DNA of 64,000 nt from Methylobacterium sp. J-077 (GTDB taxonomy: Bacteria > Pseudomonadota > Alphaproteobacteria > Rhizobiales > Beijerinckiaceae), in the NCBI RefSeq assembly GCF_022829365.1, contig NZ_JAKSYJ010000216.1, positions 62,001-126,000 on the forward strand. The letters run 5' to 3'. The notes beneath the pieces were generated by a model that was given only the letters and a program-made list of their open reading frames with translations, had not been told where the DNA came from and did no database searches. The position numbers and the translations under genes were made by a program. Shown here piece after piece: positions 44,392 to 53,092 of the stretch (positions are counted from its first letter, which is position 1; each line of letters starts with the position of its first letter).

Positions 44392-44550
44392 CACGCGGCG
44401 CGACTTGCGGCATAGCGGCGGCAGACAACGCCGCTACCATGCGGTCGTACCGTGAGGATCGAAAACCGCGGATGCCAGACGAGCCTGATGATCGCCGGCG
44501 CGATCATCAGCGCGGCGCCGGATCCCGGGTCTGCAAAAAACGGCAGCTCG

Positions 44551-44690
44551 ACGCCTCGCGGAGGCCGGTTGCGCGCAATCACTAGCGTCGCCGGCCACAT
44601 GTCGCTGGCCGAGGTGATACGTTACGCCCGCGAGGCGGGCCAAGCGCGGCTTGAACGACCGTGCCAGTTCCGAGCCGCCACGGCGCCTGC
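44551..44690 (+). pseudogene. Second integrase remnant, C-terminal tip
   Basis: A short segment reads RAITSVAGHMSLAEVIRYAREAG, which matches the last catalytic block of tyrosine recombinases: GH, then the nucleophile Tyr in RYAREAG, then QARL. Nothing else of the gene is readable in this frame. It lies about 75 bases from the 3' end of tRNA-Cys, on the side where an integrated element would sit. Independent of the remnant at tRNA-Asn because its sequence differs. Confidence 0.65.
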
Positions 44691-44763
44691 TCCCAAGCCC
44701 GAGCGAAAATCAGCCCCAAGCCGGCGGCGGAACGCTATAATTCCAAGGGTCTTGAGGGAAGGA

Positions 44764-44837
44764 TGGAGGCCTCGCCCGGAATCGAACCGGGGTGCAAGGA
44801 TTTGCAGTCCTCTGCGTAACCACTCCGCCACGAGGCC
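44764..44837 (-). tRNA. tRNA-Cys, anticodon GCA
   Basis: The minus strand folds as a cloverleaf with acceptor GGCCTCG/CGAGGCC, anticodon stem AGGA/TCCT around CTGCAAA and a U discriminator, which is characteristic of tRNA-Cys. CCA is encoded (44764-44766). Its 3' side carries the second integrase remnant. Confidence 0.96.
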
Positions 44838-45002
44838 CCTCGTCGCGACGCCGCGGCGTCGCCCTCGAAGCCTGACGGCCGGCTCCGGGTGGGCGTCTCT
44901 AGCAGAGGTCGGTGGCGGCAGGCAACGGCCGCGATGCGGCTTGTGCGCGGGAATATGATCTCGGTCGGGACCGTAGGGCGATCCGGTCCGGTGCCGCGCC
45001 CG

Positions 45003-45860
45003 TCAGCTCTGCCAGACCCGGGGCATCGGCCGATCGCGGTAGCCGGCGAGCACGCGGGCGACAAGGCTGCGCAGCGGCCCGACCGCGACCGACAAGGCCC
45101 GGACGACGAGATGCCCGTTCCAGGCGCTCGCCGCCGCCTCGATCCCGGACGCGGCGGCTTCATCCAGCAGGGCGCGGGCTTCCTCCAACCGTGCCTCGGC
45201 GCCGTCGGAGACGTCGAGCAGGGTCGCGCAGGCCCGCGCGCCGCCGCCGATCGCCGGCCGAGCGAGCAGATCGGAGATCGGCCCATCGAGAAGAAAACTG
45301 TCGGCGTAGACGAGCCGGCCGGCCCGGCGCACGCGCCACGTATCCGCGAACAGGCCGTCCGTGATGCGCTCGCCCCGGGCGGCGCGGCCGAAGGTCACGA
45401 TCTCGACGGCCAGAAGCGCCGCGCCCTCCACGAGGTCGGCCTCGAAGCGCCGCCGGACCCGGGCGCGATCGAACAGGATTGTTTCCTGCGGCAGCCAGGC
45501 CAGCCGGGCCCCCTCCGCCACGGTGACGCGGTTCTCGATCTGGCTCACCGGCCCGTCCGAGCGATAGATTTTTTCGGCCGCCGTGGTGGTCAGCACGAGG
45601 TCGGCCCCCGGAGCGAGGTCCAGGGCGATCGTGAAGGCATCGCCGCACGCGACACCGCCGGCGGTGTTGACCAGGACCGCCTCCAGCGCCCCCTCCCCCC
45701 GGGGGAAGCGCAGCCGCGACGGGCCGGATTCGGCGAGATCGAGGATCCGGGTCGGGCCGGCGCCGCCGACCGGCCCGGCGCGTAGGTGGACGCGCCCATT
45801 CGACCGCTGGCGGGCCGGCGCCTCGGGTGGATCGTGAGCGTCCGCTCGGCCGCCCGGCAT
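45003..45860 (-). CDS. ureD: Urease accessory protein UreD
   Basis: 285 residues of the UreD/UreH family: FPRGEGALEAVLVNTAGGVACGDAF near residue 50 and TAAEKIYRSDGP are its conserved stretches, with QETILFDRARVRR further on. UreD binds apo-urease with UreF and UreG for nickel insertion. The ATG at 45860 overlaps the arginase stop codon by one base, so the two are translated together. No urease structural genes lie in this window; the accessory protein must serve a urease encoded elsewhere or be a relic of a shared arginine-urea pathway. Confidence 0.9.
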   Translation of the reverse strand: MPGGRADAHDPPEAPARQRSNGRVHLRAGPVGGAGPTRILDLAESGPSRLRFPRGEGALEAVLVNTAGGVACGDAFTIALDLAPGADLVLTTTAAEKIYRSDGPVSQIENRVTVAEGARLAWLPQETILFDRARVRRRFEADLVEGAALLAVEIVTFGRAARGERITDGLFADTWRVRRAGRLVYADSFLLDGPISDLLARPAIGGGARACATLLDVSDGAEARLEEARALLDEAAASGIEAAASAWNGHLVVRALSVAVGPLRSLVARVLAGYRDRPMPRVWQS

Positions 45861-46828
45861 CAATGGCGGCCGGTCTGGTCGCTCGACACCGCTTCGATCG
45901 CGGGTGTGGGTCGATCCAGAATACGCCGACCGAAAAGGCTCGCCACCAGCTCGACCAGCACCCGGGCGCTGCGCCCGCGATCGTCGAGGAACGGGTTCAG
46001 CTCGACCACGTCGAGGGACCGGACGAGCCCGGAATCGTGCAGCATCTCCATTATCAGGTGCGCCTCGCGGAAGGTCGCACCACCCGGGACGGTGGTGCCG
46101 ACGCCGGGCGCGATCGACGGGTCGAGGAAGTCGACATCGAGGCTGACATGCAGATGCGCGCCGTCCCGGGCGACCCGGTCGAGCACGCGCCGCAGGGGCG
46201 CGACGACGCCGAACTCGTCGATGGTGCGCATGTCGGTAACGCCGACCCGGCGGGCGCTGACCAGCGCGCGCTCGCCGGCATCGATCGAGCGCAGGCCGAA
46301 CAGGTGGACGTTCTCCGGCGGCAGCGGCGCCGGAACCGGCTCGGCGAACAGGCTCGGGAAGCCCGGCTCGCCGCACAGCGCCGCCAGCGGCATGCCATGG
46401 ACGTTGCCCGAGGGCGATGTCTCAGGCGTGTTGAAATCGGCATGAGCATCGAGCCAGAGCACGAAGAGCGGACGGCCCTCGCGGGCGCAATGGCGCATCG
46501 CCCCGTCCACCGAGCCAAGGGACAGGCTGTGGTCGCCGCCGGCGGCGAGCGGCATCGACCCCGCCCCGAGGGCGGCCTCGACCGTCCGGGACAGGGCGCG
46601 GGTCCAAGCCGCGACGGCGGGCAGGCCCCGCCCGTCGGCCGGTCCGTCCGGCACGACATCGCCGTGATCGATCACCGCGTGGCCGAGATCGGACAGAGTC
46701 CGCGCAAGACCGGCCGTGCGGAGCGCCGCCGGGCCCATGAGCGCGCCGGGTTCGCTGGTCCCGACCTCGATCGGCGCCCCGATCAGCGCGATCCGGCGGG
46801 TATCTTCTCGGCTGGTCTCGCTCGTCAT
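45860..46828 (-). CDS. rocF: Arginase
   Basis: 322 residues. The binuclear manganese ligands are all present: GGDHSLSLG, DAHADFN, and SLDVDFLDPS; FGLRSIDAGE and PGVGTTVPGG fit the arginase rather than agmatinase branch. It cleaves arginine to ornithine and urea. An ATG at 46858 is possible, but 46828 has GGGGAG at good spacing. The gene directly overlaps ureD, so urea produced here would be channelled toward urease for nitrogen. Agmatinase or formiminoglutamase activity cannot be entirely excluded. Confidence 0.9.
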   Translation of the reverse strand: MTSETSREDTRRIALIGAPIEVGTSEPGALMGPAALRTAGLARTLSDLGHAVIDHGDVVPDGPADGRGLPAVAAWTRALSRTVEAALGAGSMPLAAGGDHSLSLGSVDGAMRHCAREGRPLFVLWLDAHADFNTPETSPSGNVHGMPLAALCGEPGFPSLFAEPVPAPLPPENVHLFGLRSIDAGERALVSARRVGVTDMRTIDEFGVVAPLRRVLDRVARDGAHLHVSLDVDFLDPSIAPGVGTTVPGGATFREAHLIMEMLHDSGLVRSLDVVELNPFLDDRGRSARVLVELVASLFGRRILDRPTPAIEAVSSDQTGRH

Positions 46829-46982
46829 CCGGTCTCCCCAGTCCAGGTGAAGGCTCAAGCGCTCGGCCGATGCTCTAGGCGGACTCGTGGTGGCGGGCCA
46901 CCGATTCGCTTCTCACGCGGCCGATCGCCAGCAAGCGCCGGGCCGCGTTCGCGCCGGCGCTGGCGCGCCGAAGGTGCCGTTC

Positions 46983-47183
46983 ATGCGACCGGCAACCCAT
47001 GCCTCTGCCAATCAGACAACCCGGCATGCTGACAGTGAAGCCATTCAGCCGAAAACGGTGTTCAGCGACCGTATCCCAGATGCATTGGCGCTTTGTCTGA
47101 AAAATCCTGACTTACAGGAATTGAATATGCGCTCCAAATCTTGGACGATACAGCATCTCGATAGATTGACGGATCTTGAATAA
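46983..47183 (+). CDS. Small AT-leaning hypothetical protein
   Basis: 66 codons from the ATG at 46983. The second half reads IPDALALCLKNPDLQELN and SWTIQHLDRLTDLE, a helix-like pattern. Codon use is much less GC-biased than in neighbouring genes, which could mark acquired DNA. AAGG lies about nine bases upstream. No family recognised, and it may be chance. Confidence 0.3.
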   Translation: MRPATHASANQTTRHADSEAIQPKTVFSDRIPDALALCLKNPDLQELNMRSKSWTIQHLDRLTDLE

Positions 47184-47275
47184 AACTAAGGATCTCCGCT
47201 GAGATTTACGAGATTTTAGCGGTATTGCCTTAAGGTTGCGCCGGATTCTGAGTCTGAAATCCTTTTAGGACGGTC

Positions 47276-49423
47276 ATGGTGATTCTTTCGCGTCTGAGCT
47301 CCCGCCTGCCGGCGATGACGATCGGGTTGGCTTTGCTCAGCGCCACCGCGATGGGCGGCTTCAGTTGGTACTCCGCCAAGGCCGGCCTGATCGACGCGGC
47401 GAATGAGCGGCTGCAGCTCGCCGCGGTCGCGCGCCGCGATGGGATCGAGCTGGTCGCCGACCGGATGCAGGCCGACTTCCTCGCTGCGGCGGTGCATCCG
47501 CAGATCGTCTCGAATTTCCCGGACCTGATCGAGAATCTCGACTTGGCCAAGCCGGACACGGCCGCCCTGGTCGAGGCGTTTCAGGCGCCCCAGACCGTCG
47601 AGGCACGGGTCGCGCTGGATGGCAGCGGCATGTACGGGCGCCGGCACGTCAAGGTGCAGGAGGTGGCGCGCAAGCTCGTCGCCCAGCCCGGCTATGCCGA
47701 TCTGCTGTTCCTGGATGACACCGGCCGCGTCGTTTACACGACCACCAAGGGCGGCGATTTCGCCAAGTCGGTGACCGATGACGGCTTGAAGGGCACGGCG
47801 CTCGCGCATCTGATTGAGCGGCTCAGATCCTCCGATCCGAGCGCGGTCCTGTTCGAGGACTTTTCCGCCTACCCGGTGGATGGCGTTCCGGCCGCCTTCA
47901 TCGGCCGCGCCATGACCAAGCGGGCCAACGTCGCCATGGGCACGGCCCAGGCGGCGGAGCGGATCGGCTTCATCGCCATGCGGGTGACGCCGACCCTGTT
48001 CGACCAGACGCTGTCCAAGCGGGCCGGTCTCGGAGAGACCGGTCAGATCCTGGCGGCTGGTGCCGATGGACGGCTGCGCAGCGACCCGCCGCTGAATGCC
48101 AACGTGAAGGCCGGCAACAGCGTCGCCCCCCTCGGCATCGCGGCGGACCGCCTGAAGGCTGGTGGCAGCTTCGAATTTCCCTCGGCGGACGGTCCGCACA
48201 TGGCGGCGGCGGCGGCGGTCAGCGTGCTCGGCGCGCCCTGGACCGTGGTGGCGGAGCAGTCGCAGGCGGAGGCGATCGATGCCGTGCGGGCGCTCTCGCG
48301 CACGCTGTTCCTGATCGGTCTCTGCGTCCTGGCGGGAACCGCATTGCTCGGCCTGCTGCTGGCGCGCTCGATCGTGTCCCCGCTCAGCGCCCTGACCCGC
48401 GCCCTGAAAGCGCTCGCCGACCGCCAGACGCTCACGGAGGTGCCGGGCAGCCGGCGCAGGGACGAGATCGGCGACATTGCCCGCGCGGTGGTCACCATCC
48501 GCGACGTGTCGCTGGAAGAAGCGGCGCAGCAGCTCCATACCACGGAGGCGGCGCGGATGCGCGAGGAACAGGCTCGCCGTGCGATGCTGCAGGATCTCGC
48601 CGGCGATTTCGAGCGCTCCGTCGGCGGCATCGTCGAGGGGCTGACCAGAGGGGTTGAGTCACTGCAGGGTGCGTCCGGAACCATGCGGATCGCCGTCGCG
48701 GGCACCTCCGAGCGCTCGACCAGCGTCGCCAGCGCCGCCCGACAGACTGCCGACAATGTCGACTCGGTCGCGGCCGCGGCGGAAGAGCTCGGCGCTACCG
48801 TCCAAGAGATCGGGCGCCAAGTGGAGCAGGCCGCCGGCATGTCGGCCACGGCCGTCGACGAGGCCAAGCGAGCCGAGGGCACGATGGCCGATCTCGCCGC
48901 CGCCGCCACCCGGATCGGCGACGTGGTCGGGATGGTCTCGACCATCGCCGGCCAGACCAACCTGCTCGCTCTCAACGCCACGATTGAGGCCGCCCGCGCG
49001 GGCGAGGCCGGCCGCGGTTTCGCGGTGGTCGCGGCCGAGGTCAAGGAACTCGCGACCCAGACCAGCCGGGCAACCGACGAGATCAGCCGCCAAGTGGCAT
49101 CGATTCAGGCGGTGACCGGCGGTGTCTCCGTGGCGATCCAGGGAATCGTGTCGCAGATCGAGGCGATGAACCACGTCTCGACCAGCATCTCGGCCGCCGT
49201 CGAGGAGCAGGGCGTCACCACGCAGGATATCGTCCGCAGCATGGGGCAGGCCTCGACCGGGACCAGCGGGATGACCGCCGACATCGCCGAGGTCGCCCGG
49301 GTCGCCAGCGAGGCCGGTCAGGCCGCGTCCTCGGTATCGCAGGCCTCGGACGAGCTCGCCGCGCAGTCGGAGCAGCTTCGCGCCGAGGTCTCGCAATTCC
49401 TGCGGAACATCCGGGCAGCCTGA
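47276..49423 (+). CDS. Methyl-accepting chemotaxis protein with an extracellular sensor
   Basis: 715 residues. The first membrane helix is at about 13-30, a large periplasmic sensor region (30-340) follows, with a Cache-like second half (DLLFLDDTGRVVYTTTK and AAAAAVSVLGAPWTVVAEQ), then helix 2 at about 343-365, a HAMP domain, and a long signalling domain with tip GQTNLLALNATIEAARAGEAG at about residue 559. It should feed a chemosensory array. The start at 47276 has TAGGA upstream. Convergent with the histidine kinase gene. The ligand is unknown. Confidence 0.94.
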   Translation: MVILSRLSSRLPAMTIGLALLSATAMGGFSWYSAKAGLIDAANERLQLAAVARRDGIELVADRMQADFLAAAVHPQIVSNFPDLIENLDLAKPDTAALVEAFQAPQTVEARVALDGSGMYGRRHVKVQEVARKLVAQPGYADLLFLDDTGRVVYTTTKGGDFAKSVTDDGLKGTALAHLIERLRSSDPSAVLFEDFSAYPVDGVPAAFIGRAMTKRANVAMGTAQAAERIGFIAMRVTPTLFDQTLSKRAGLGETGQILAAGADGRLRSDPPLNANVKAGNSVAPLGIAADRLKAGGSFEFPSADGPHMAAAAAVSVLGAPWTVVAEQSQAEAIDAVRALSRTLFLIGLCVLAGTALLGLLLARSIVSPLSALTRALKALADRQTLTEVPGSRRRDEIGDIARAVVTIRDVSLEEAAQQLHTTEAARMREEQARRAMLQDLAGDFERSVGGIVEGLTRGVESLQGASGTMRIAVAGTSERSTSVASAARQTADNVDSVAAAAEELGATVQEIGRQVEQAAGMSATAVDEAKRAEGTMADLAAAATRIGDVVGMVSTIAGQTNLLALNATIEAARAGEAGRGFAVVAAEVKELATQTSRATDEISRQVASIQAVTGGVSVAIQGIVSQIEAMNHVSTSISAAVEEQGVTTQDIVRSMGQASTGTSGMTADIAEVARVASEAGQAASSVSQASDELAAQSEQLRAEVSQFLRNIRAA

Positions 49424-49454
49424 TCCGACCGGTGGATTCCCGGCCCGGACGGTC

Positions 49455-50861
49455 TCAGGCCGCCCGGGCCGGCAGCGGCGAAGCCGGCCGCGCCGTCCGG
49501 CCCGCATAGGCCTGCGCCGCCAGGGGCAATTCGATGGCGGCGCACAGGCCGCCCTCGCGCCGGTTTTCCAGGATCAGCCGGCCGTTATGGGCCTCGACGA
49601 TCGCCAGCACGATCGACAGGCCGAGGCCGAAGCCGCTGGCCTCGTTGAGGTTGCGGGCGCGGTCGCCGCGTACGAAGGGTTGCAACATCGCATCGCGCTC
49701 CGAATCGGGGATGCCCGGCCCCTGATCGAGCACGCAGACACGGATGCCCCGCTCGGAGGCCTCCATCCGGACCTCCGCCCGTCCGCCGTATTTGACGGCG
49801 TTGTCCACCAGATTGGTGATCGCGCGCTGCAATTCCTCCGGCCGGCCCTGCACCAGGACGTGCCGGCTGCGCCCGACGCTCACCGGCGCGCCGAAGTCCG
49901 AGAAGTCGTCGCAGACCGTCTGCACCACTGAGGCAAGATCCACGAGACTGTAGCTGCCGGCATCGCGCGTCTGCCCGTCGCGCACGAAGGACAAGGCGGC
50001 CTCGACCAGGCCGTTCATCTGGTCGAGGTCGCGCAGAGTGGCCGTGCGGGTGTGCTCGTCCTCGATGAACTCGGCGCGCAGGCGCAGGCGGGTGATCGGC
50101 GTGCGCAGGTCGTGGCTGATCGCCGCCAGCATCTGGGTGCGATCGTCGATCAGGCGGCGCACGCGCGCGCGCATGCGGTCGAGCGCCCGGGAGACGGCGA
50201 GCACCTCGCGGGGGCCCGCCTCCGGCAGGGCGACGTGATCGTCCCGTGTGCCGAACGCTTCGGCGGCGCCCGCCAAGCGCGCCAGCGGCGCCGTGAGCGC
50301 TCGGGTCGCCCAGAGGCAGAGCAGCGCCAGGGTCAGCGCCAGGAACACCACGGTGAAGATCAGGGCGCCCTGGCGAGGCGGGTGCAGGGGGGCGTCCGGC
50401 AGCGTGGCCTGGAGGGTCGCCCCGTTTGGCGTGACCATTCCGATATGCAGCAATCCGTCCGAAGGCGCCCGGTCCTGATCCTTCGAGAGATCGACGACGG
50501 TCACCGGCCGACCGGCACCGACGCGCAGGCGGCGAATGACCGGCAGGTCTGGGACGGGGGCCGCATCCTGTGGCACCGCCCCGTCCCAGGCCTCGACCCG
50601 GATCAGCGGAAGGCTGCGCCCGCTCGCCAGCAGGGCCGGCCGCGCGGCCGGGTCCGCCTCGTCGAGGAGCCGCACCAGCGTGGACAGCCGGCCGGCGGCG
50701 ACGCCCGGCAGCGTATCCGGGTTCTGCGGTTCATGCAGGAGCAGGAACGCCGCGGTGGCGACCATATGGGCGACCGCGATCCCGGCCACGACCAAGAGAG
50801 CGATCTGGCCCGCGATGCTCTGCGGGCGGAGCCGGTCGCGCAGCCGTCGGAACGCGCTCAT
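49455..50861 (-). CDS. Sensor histidine kinase, EnvZ type
   Basis: 468 residues with two membrane helices (about 19-44 and 170-195) and a periplasmic sensor domain between. A HAMP region is followed by the HisKA dimerisation domain, with His250 in ISHDLRTPITRL, and the HATPase domain with DNAVKYGG, DQGPGIPD and GFGLGLSI. Its start codon overlaps the response-regulator stop by 4 bases, so the pair is translated together. The periplasmic signal is unknown; the architecture resembles osmotic or antibiotic stress sensors. Confidence 0.93.
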   Translation of the reverse strand: MSAFRRLRDRLRPQSIAGQIALLVVAGIAVAHMVATAAFLLLHEPQNPDTLPGVAAGRLSTLVRLLDEADPAARPALLASGRSLPLIRVEAWDGAVPQDAAPVPDLPVIRRLRVGAGRPVTVVDLSKDQDRAPSDGLLHIGMVTPNGATLQATLPDAPLHPPRQGALIFTVVFLALTLALLCLWATRALTAPLARLAGAAEAFGTRDDHVALPEAGPREVLAVSRALDRMRARVRRLIDDRTQMLAAISHDLRTPITRLRLRAEFIEDEHTRTATLRDLDQMNGLVEAALSFVRDGQTRDAGSYSLVDLASVVQTVCDDFSDFGAPVSVGRSRHVLVQGRPEELQRAITNLVDNAVKYGGRAEVRMEASERGIRVCVLDQGPGIPDSERDAMLQPFVRGDRARNLNEASGFGLGLSIVLAIVEAHNGRLILENRREGGLCAAIELPLAAQAYAGRTARPASPLPARAA

Positions 50862-51577
50862 GACCGAGTCACTTCGGGGGTGAACAGGTAGCCGCCCGAG
50901 CGGATCGTGCGGATGAATTCCGGGTTGCGCGTGTCGCGCTCGATCTTCTGGCGGATGCGCGAGATCAGCACGTCGATGCTGCGCTCGAACGGCCCGGCCG
51001 TGCGCCCCTGGGTGAGGTCGAGCAGCTGATCGCGCGACAGCACCCGCCCCGGCCGCAGGCACAGCGCGTGCAGGAGCTCGAACTCCGCGCCCGTCATGGC
51101 GATGCGGGCGCCCTCCGGCGACAGCACCTGCCGGAGCGACACGTCGAGCGTCCAGCCGGAGAAGTGCAGGCGCCGGCGCTCGTCCGGGTCGGGCGCCTCT
51201 GCGGCGACCCGGCGCAGGATCGCCCGGATCCGGGCCAGGAGTTCACGCGGGTTGAACGGCTTGGCGAGGTAATCGTCTGCGCCGAGTTCCAGGCCGAGGA
51301 TGCGGTCGACCTCCTCGGATTTCGCGGTCAGCATCAGGATCGGGATCTGCGAGGCGCCGCGCAGACGGCGGCACAGGCTCAATCCGTCCTCGCCCGGGAG
51401 CATCAGGTCGAGCACGATCAGGTCGATGCGCGATTCCGCCAGCGCCCGGTCCATCTCGGCGCCGTCGCCCGCCAGCGTAACACGGCAATCGTTGCCGCGC
51501 AGGTAGCGGGCGACCAGGGCCGAGATTTCCCGATCGTCCTCGACCACGAGGATGTGGGGTGTGGCGGGTGCGTTCAT
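50858..51577 (-). CDS. OmpR-family response regulator
   Basis: 239 residues from the ATG at 51577. The receiver domain has HILVVEDDREISAL, the phosphorylated Asp57 in LIVLDLMLPGEDG and KPFNPRELLARIR; a winged-helix domain with GRTAGPFERSIDVLISRIRQK, close to OmpR and QseB types, follows. An ATG at 51613 would add 12 residues and sits behind a CATAAT -10-like hexamer, so it cannot be ruled out. The first gene of a two-component pair, divergent from the acyl-CoA dehydrogenase. Confidence 0.93.
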   Translation of the reverse strand: MNAPATPHILVVEDDREISALVARYLRGNDCRVTLAGDGAEMDRALAESRIDLIVLDLMLPGEDGLSLCRRLRGASQIPILMLTAKSEEVDRILGLELGADDYLAKPFNPRELLARIRAILRRVAAEAPDPDERRRLHFSGWTLDVSLRQVLSPEGARIAMTGAEFELLHALCLRPGRVLSRDQLLDLTQGRTAGPFERSIDVLISRIRQKIERDTRNPEFIRTIRSGGYLFTPEVTRS

Positions 51578-51729
51578 CGCGCAGGAATCGGCGAGCGGAT
51601 CGGCGAGCGTCATCACGGGATTATGCGCCGAAGCGGCGATTATTCGAAGATGCGCGACGGAACCATTTTGTAAGCGCATGTTTCCAGCACAGCCATAGCT
51701 GTGGCGGCGGCCGGACTCCGGGAAAGACG

Positions 51730-52974
51730 ATGAGCACCAAGGCGACCAAGCCGGATCCGATCGCGCCGAAGCCGCCCGAGCTGGCCTCGCCGTGGTACGA
51801 TCCGGCTCGGGCCGCACTTCAGGCCGAGGCCCGCGCCTTCGCCCGCGATACGGTGCTGCCGCTCGCCGACGAGCTCGACCCGCAGAAGGCCGAGATGCCC
51901 CGGTCGCTGATCGACGCCATGGCCGGGAAAGGCTGGTTCGGCATCACGATCCCGGAGGCGCAGGGCGGCCTCGGCCTCGGGGTGTTCGAATACTGTCTCG
52001 TCTCCGAGGAGCTGGCCCGGGCCTGGCTGTCGGTGGGCAGCATCCTGGCCCGCGGCCAAGGGCTGGGCACCCAGACCCTCGATCCGGAGCGGCGGGCCGA
52101 CCTGCTGCGGCGCTCGGCCAAGGGCGCCTGGATCGGCTCGATCTCCCTGTCCGAGCCCAATGCCGGATCCGACCTCGCCGGGGTGCAGACCCGGGCGGTG
52201 CGGGACGGCGACGATTGGGTGCTCACCGGCACCAAGCGCTGGGCCGGCTTCGCCAAGGGCGCCGACTTCGTCGAGGTCCTGGCCCGCACCCGCGATCCGG
52301 AGCCCGGCGAATCGCGCTCGGCTGGCCTGGAGCCGTTCCTGGTGGTGAAGGACCGGGACAGCTTCCCGCCCGGCATGACCGGCCGGGTGATCGACAAGAT
52401 CGGCTATCACGGCTTCCAGACCTTCGAGCTCGCCCTCGACGGCGTACGCGTGCCCGAGAGCGACCGGCTCACCGGGCTCTACGGCGACCAGGGGGCGGAC
52501 GCCGATTCCGGCGGCTTCGCCTCGGTCCAGCGCGGGCTCAACATCGCCCGGGTCCACACGGCGGCCCGGGCGGTCGGCGTGGCGCGGGCCGCCGTGGAGG
52601 ACACGCAGGCCTACCTGCAGGAGCGGGTCCAGTTCGGCCATCCGATCGGCGATTTTCAGGCGCTCCGCTTCGCACTGGCCGACATGGCCGCCGAGGTCGC
52701 CCAAGCGCGGGCGTTCTGGCAGCAGGTCGCCCATCTCCTCGACCAGGGCGAGGCGGCCGAGAGCGAATCGGCGATGGTGAAGCTCCTGGCCACCGAGATG
52801 GCGGTGCGCGTCACCAACCAGGCGATGCAGCTCCACGGCGGCAACGGCTACACCACCGAGCGGCGGGTCGAGCGCTACTGGCGCGATGCCCGCCTGACCA
52901 CGATCTTCGAGGGCACGAGCGAGATCCAGCGGCGGATCATCAGCGACCGGATGCTGCCCCGACCCGGTGCCTGA
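51730..52974 (+). CDS. Acyl-CoA dehydrogenase family protein
   Basis: 414 residues. GSISLSEPNAGSDLAG is the FAD-binding/acyl-CoA dehydrogenase signature 1 region; signature 2 near the C-terminus is MQLHGGNGYTTERRVERYWRD, followed by TIFEGTSEIQRR with the Glu typical of the active-site base position. The enzyme introduces a double bond into acyl-CoA in fatty-acid or amino-acid degradation. The start at 51730 follows GGAAAGA. No electron-transfer flavoprotein or enoyl-CoA hydratase gene is adjacent, so the chain-length preference is open. Confidence 0.92.
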   Translation: MSTKATKPDPIAPKPPELASPWYDPARAALQAEARAFARDTVLPLADELDPQKAEMPRSLIDAMAGKGWFGITIPEAQGGLGLGVFEYCLVSEELARAWLSVGSILARGQGLGTQTLDPERRADLLRRSAKGAWIGSISLSEPNAGSDLAGVQTRAVRDGDDWVLTGTKRWAGFAKGADFVEVLARTRDPEPGESRSAGLEPFLVVKDRDSFPPGMTGRVIDKIGYHGFQTFELALDGVRVPESDRLTGLYGDQGADADSGGFASVQRGLNIARVHTAARAVGVARAAVEDTQAYLQERVQFGHPIGDFQALRFALADMAAEVAQARAFWQQVAHLLDQGEAAESESAMVKLLATEMAVRVTNQAMQLHGGNGYTTERRVERYWRDARLTTIFEGTSEIQRRIISDRMLPRPGA

Positions 52975-53092
52975 CGAATCGCAGACTCGTGCGACGAATC
53001 GTCAAGCCGGACTCCCCGCCCCGGCCGACCCGGCTACCTCACCGGGATCTGCGTGCGCCGCACCATCGGCGCGACCGTCATTCGGAAGCCCC

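Noticed and set aside
44391..44460. A terminator after the first chemoreceptor gene
   Set aside because: Short GC-rich inverted repeats are present, but none is followed by a U-run.
51600..51640. A leaderless start for the OmpR-type response regulator at 51613
   Set aside because: A CATAAT hexamer lies at the right place, but no -35 of reasonable quality was found, so the evidence is too thin for a finding.
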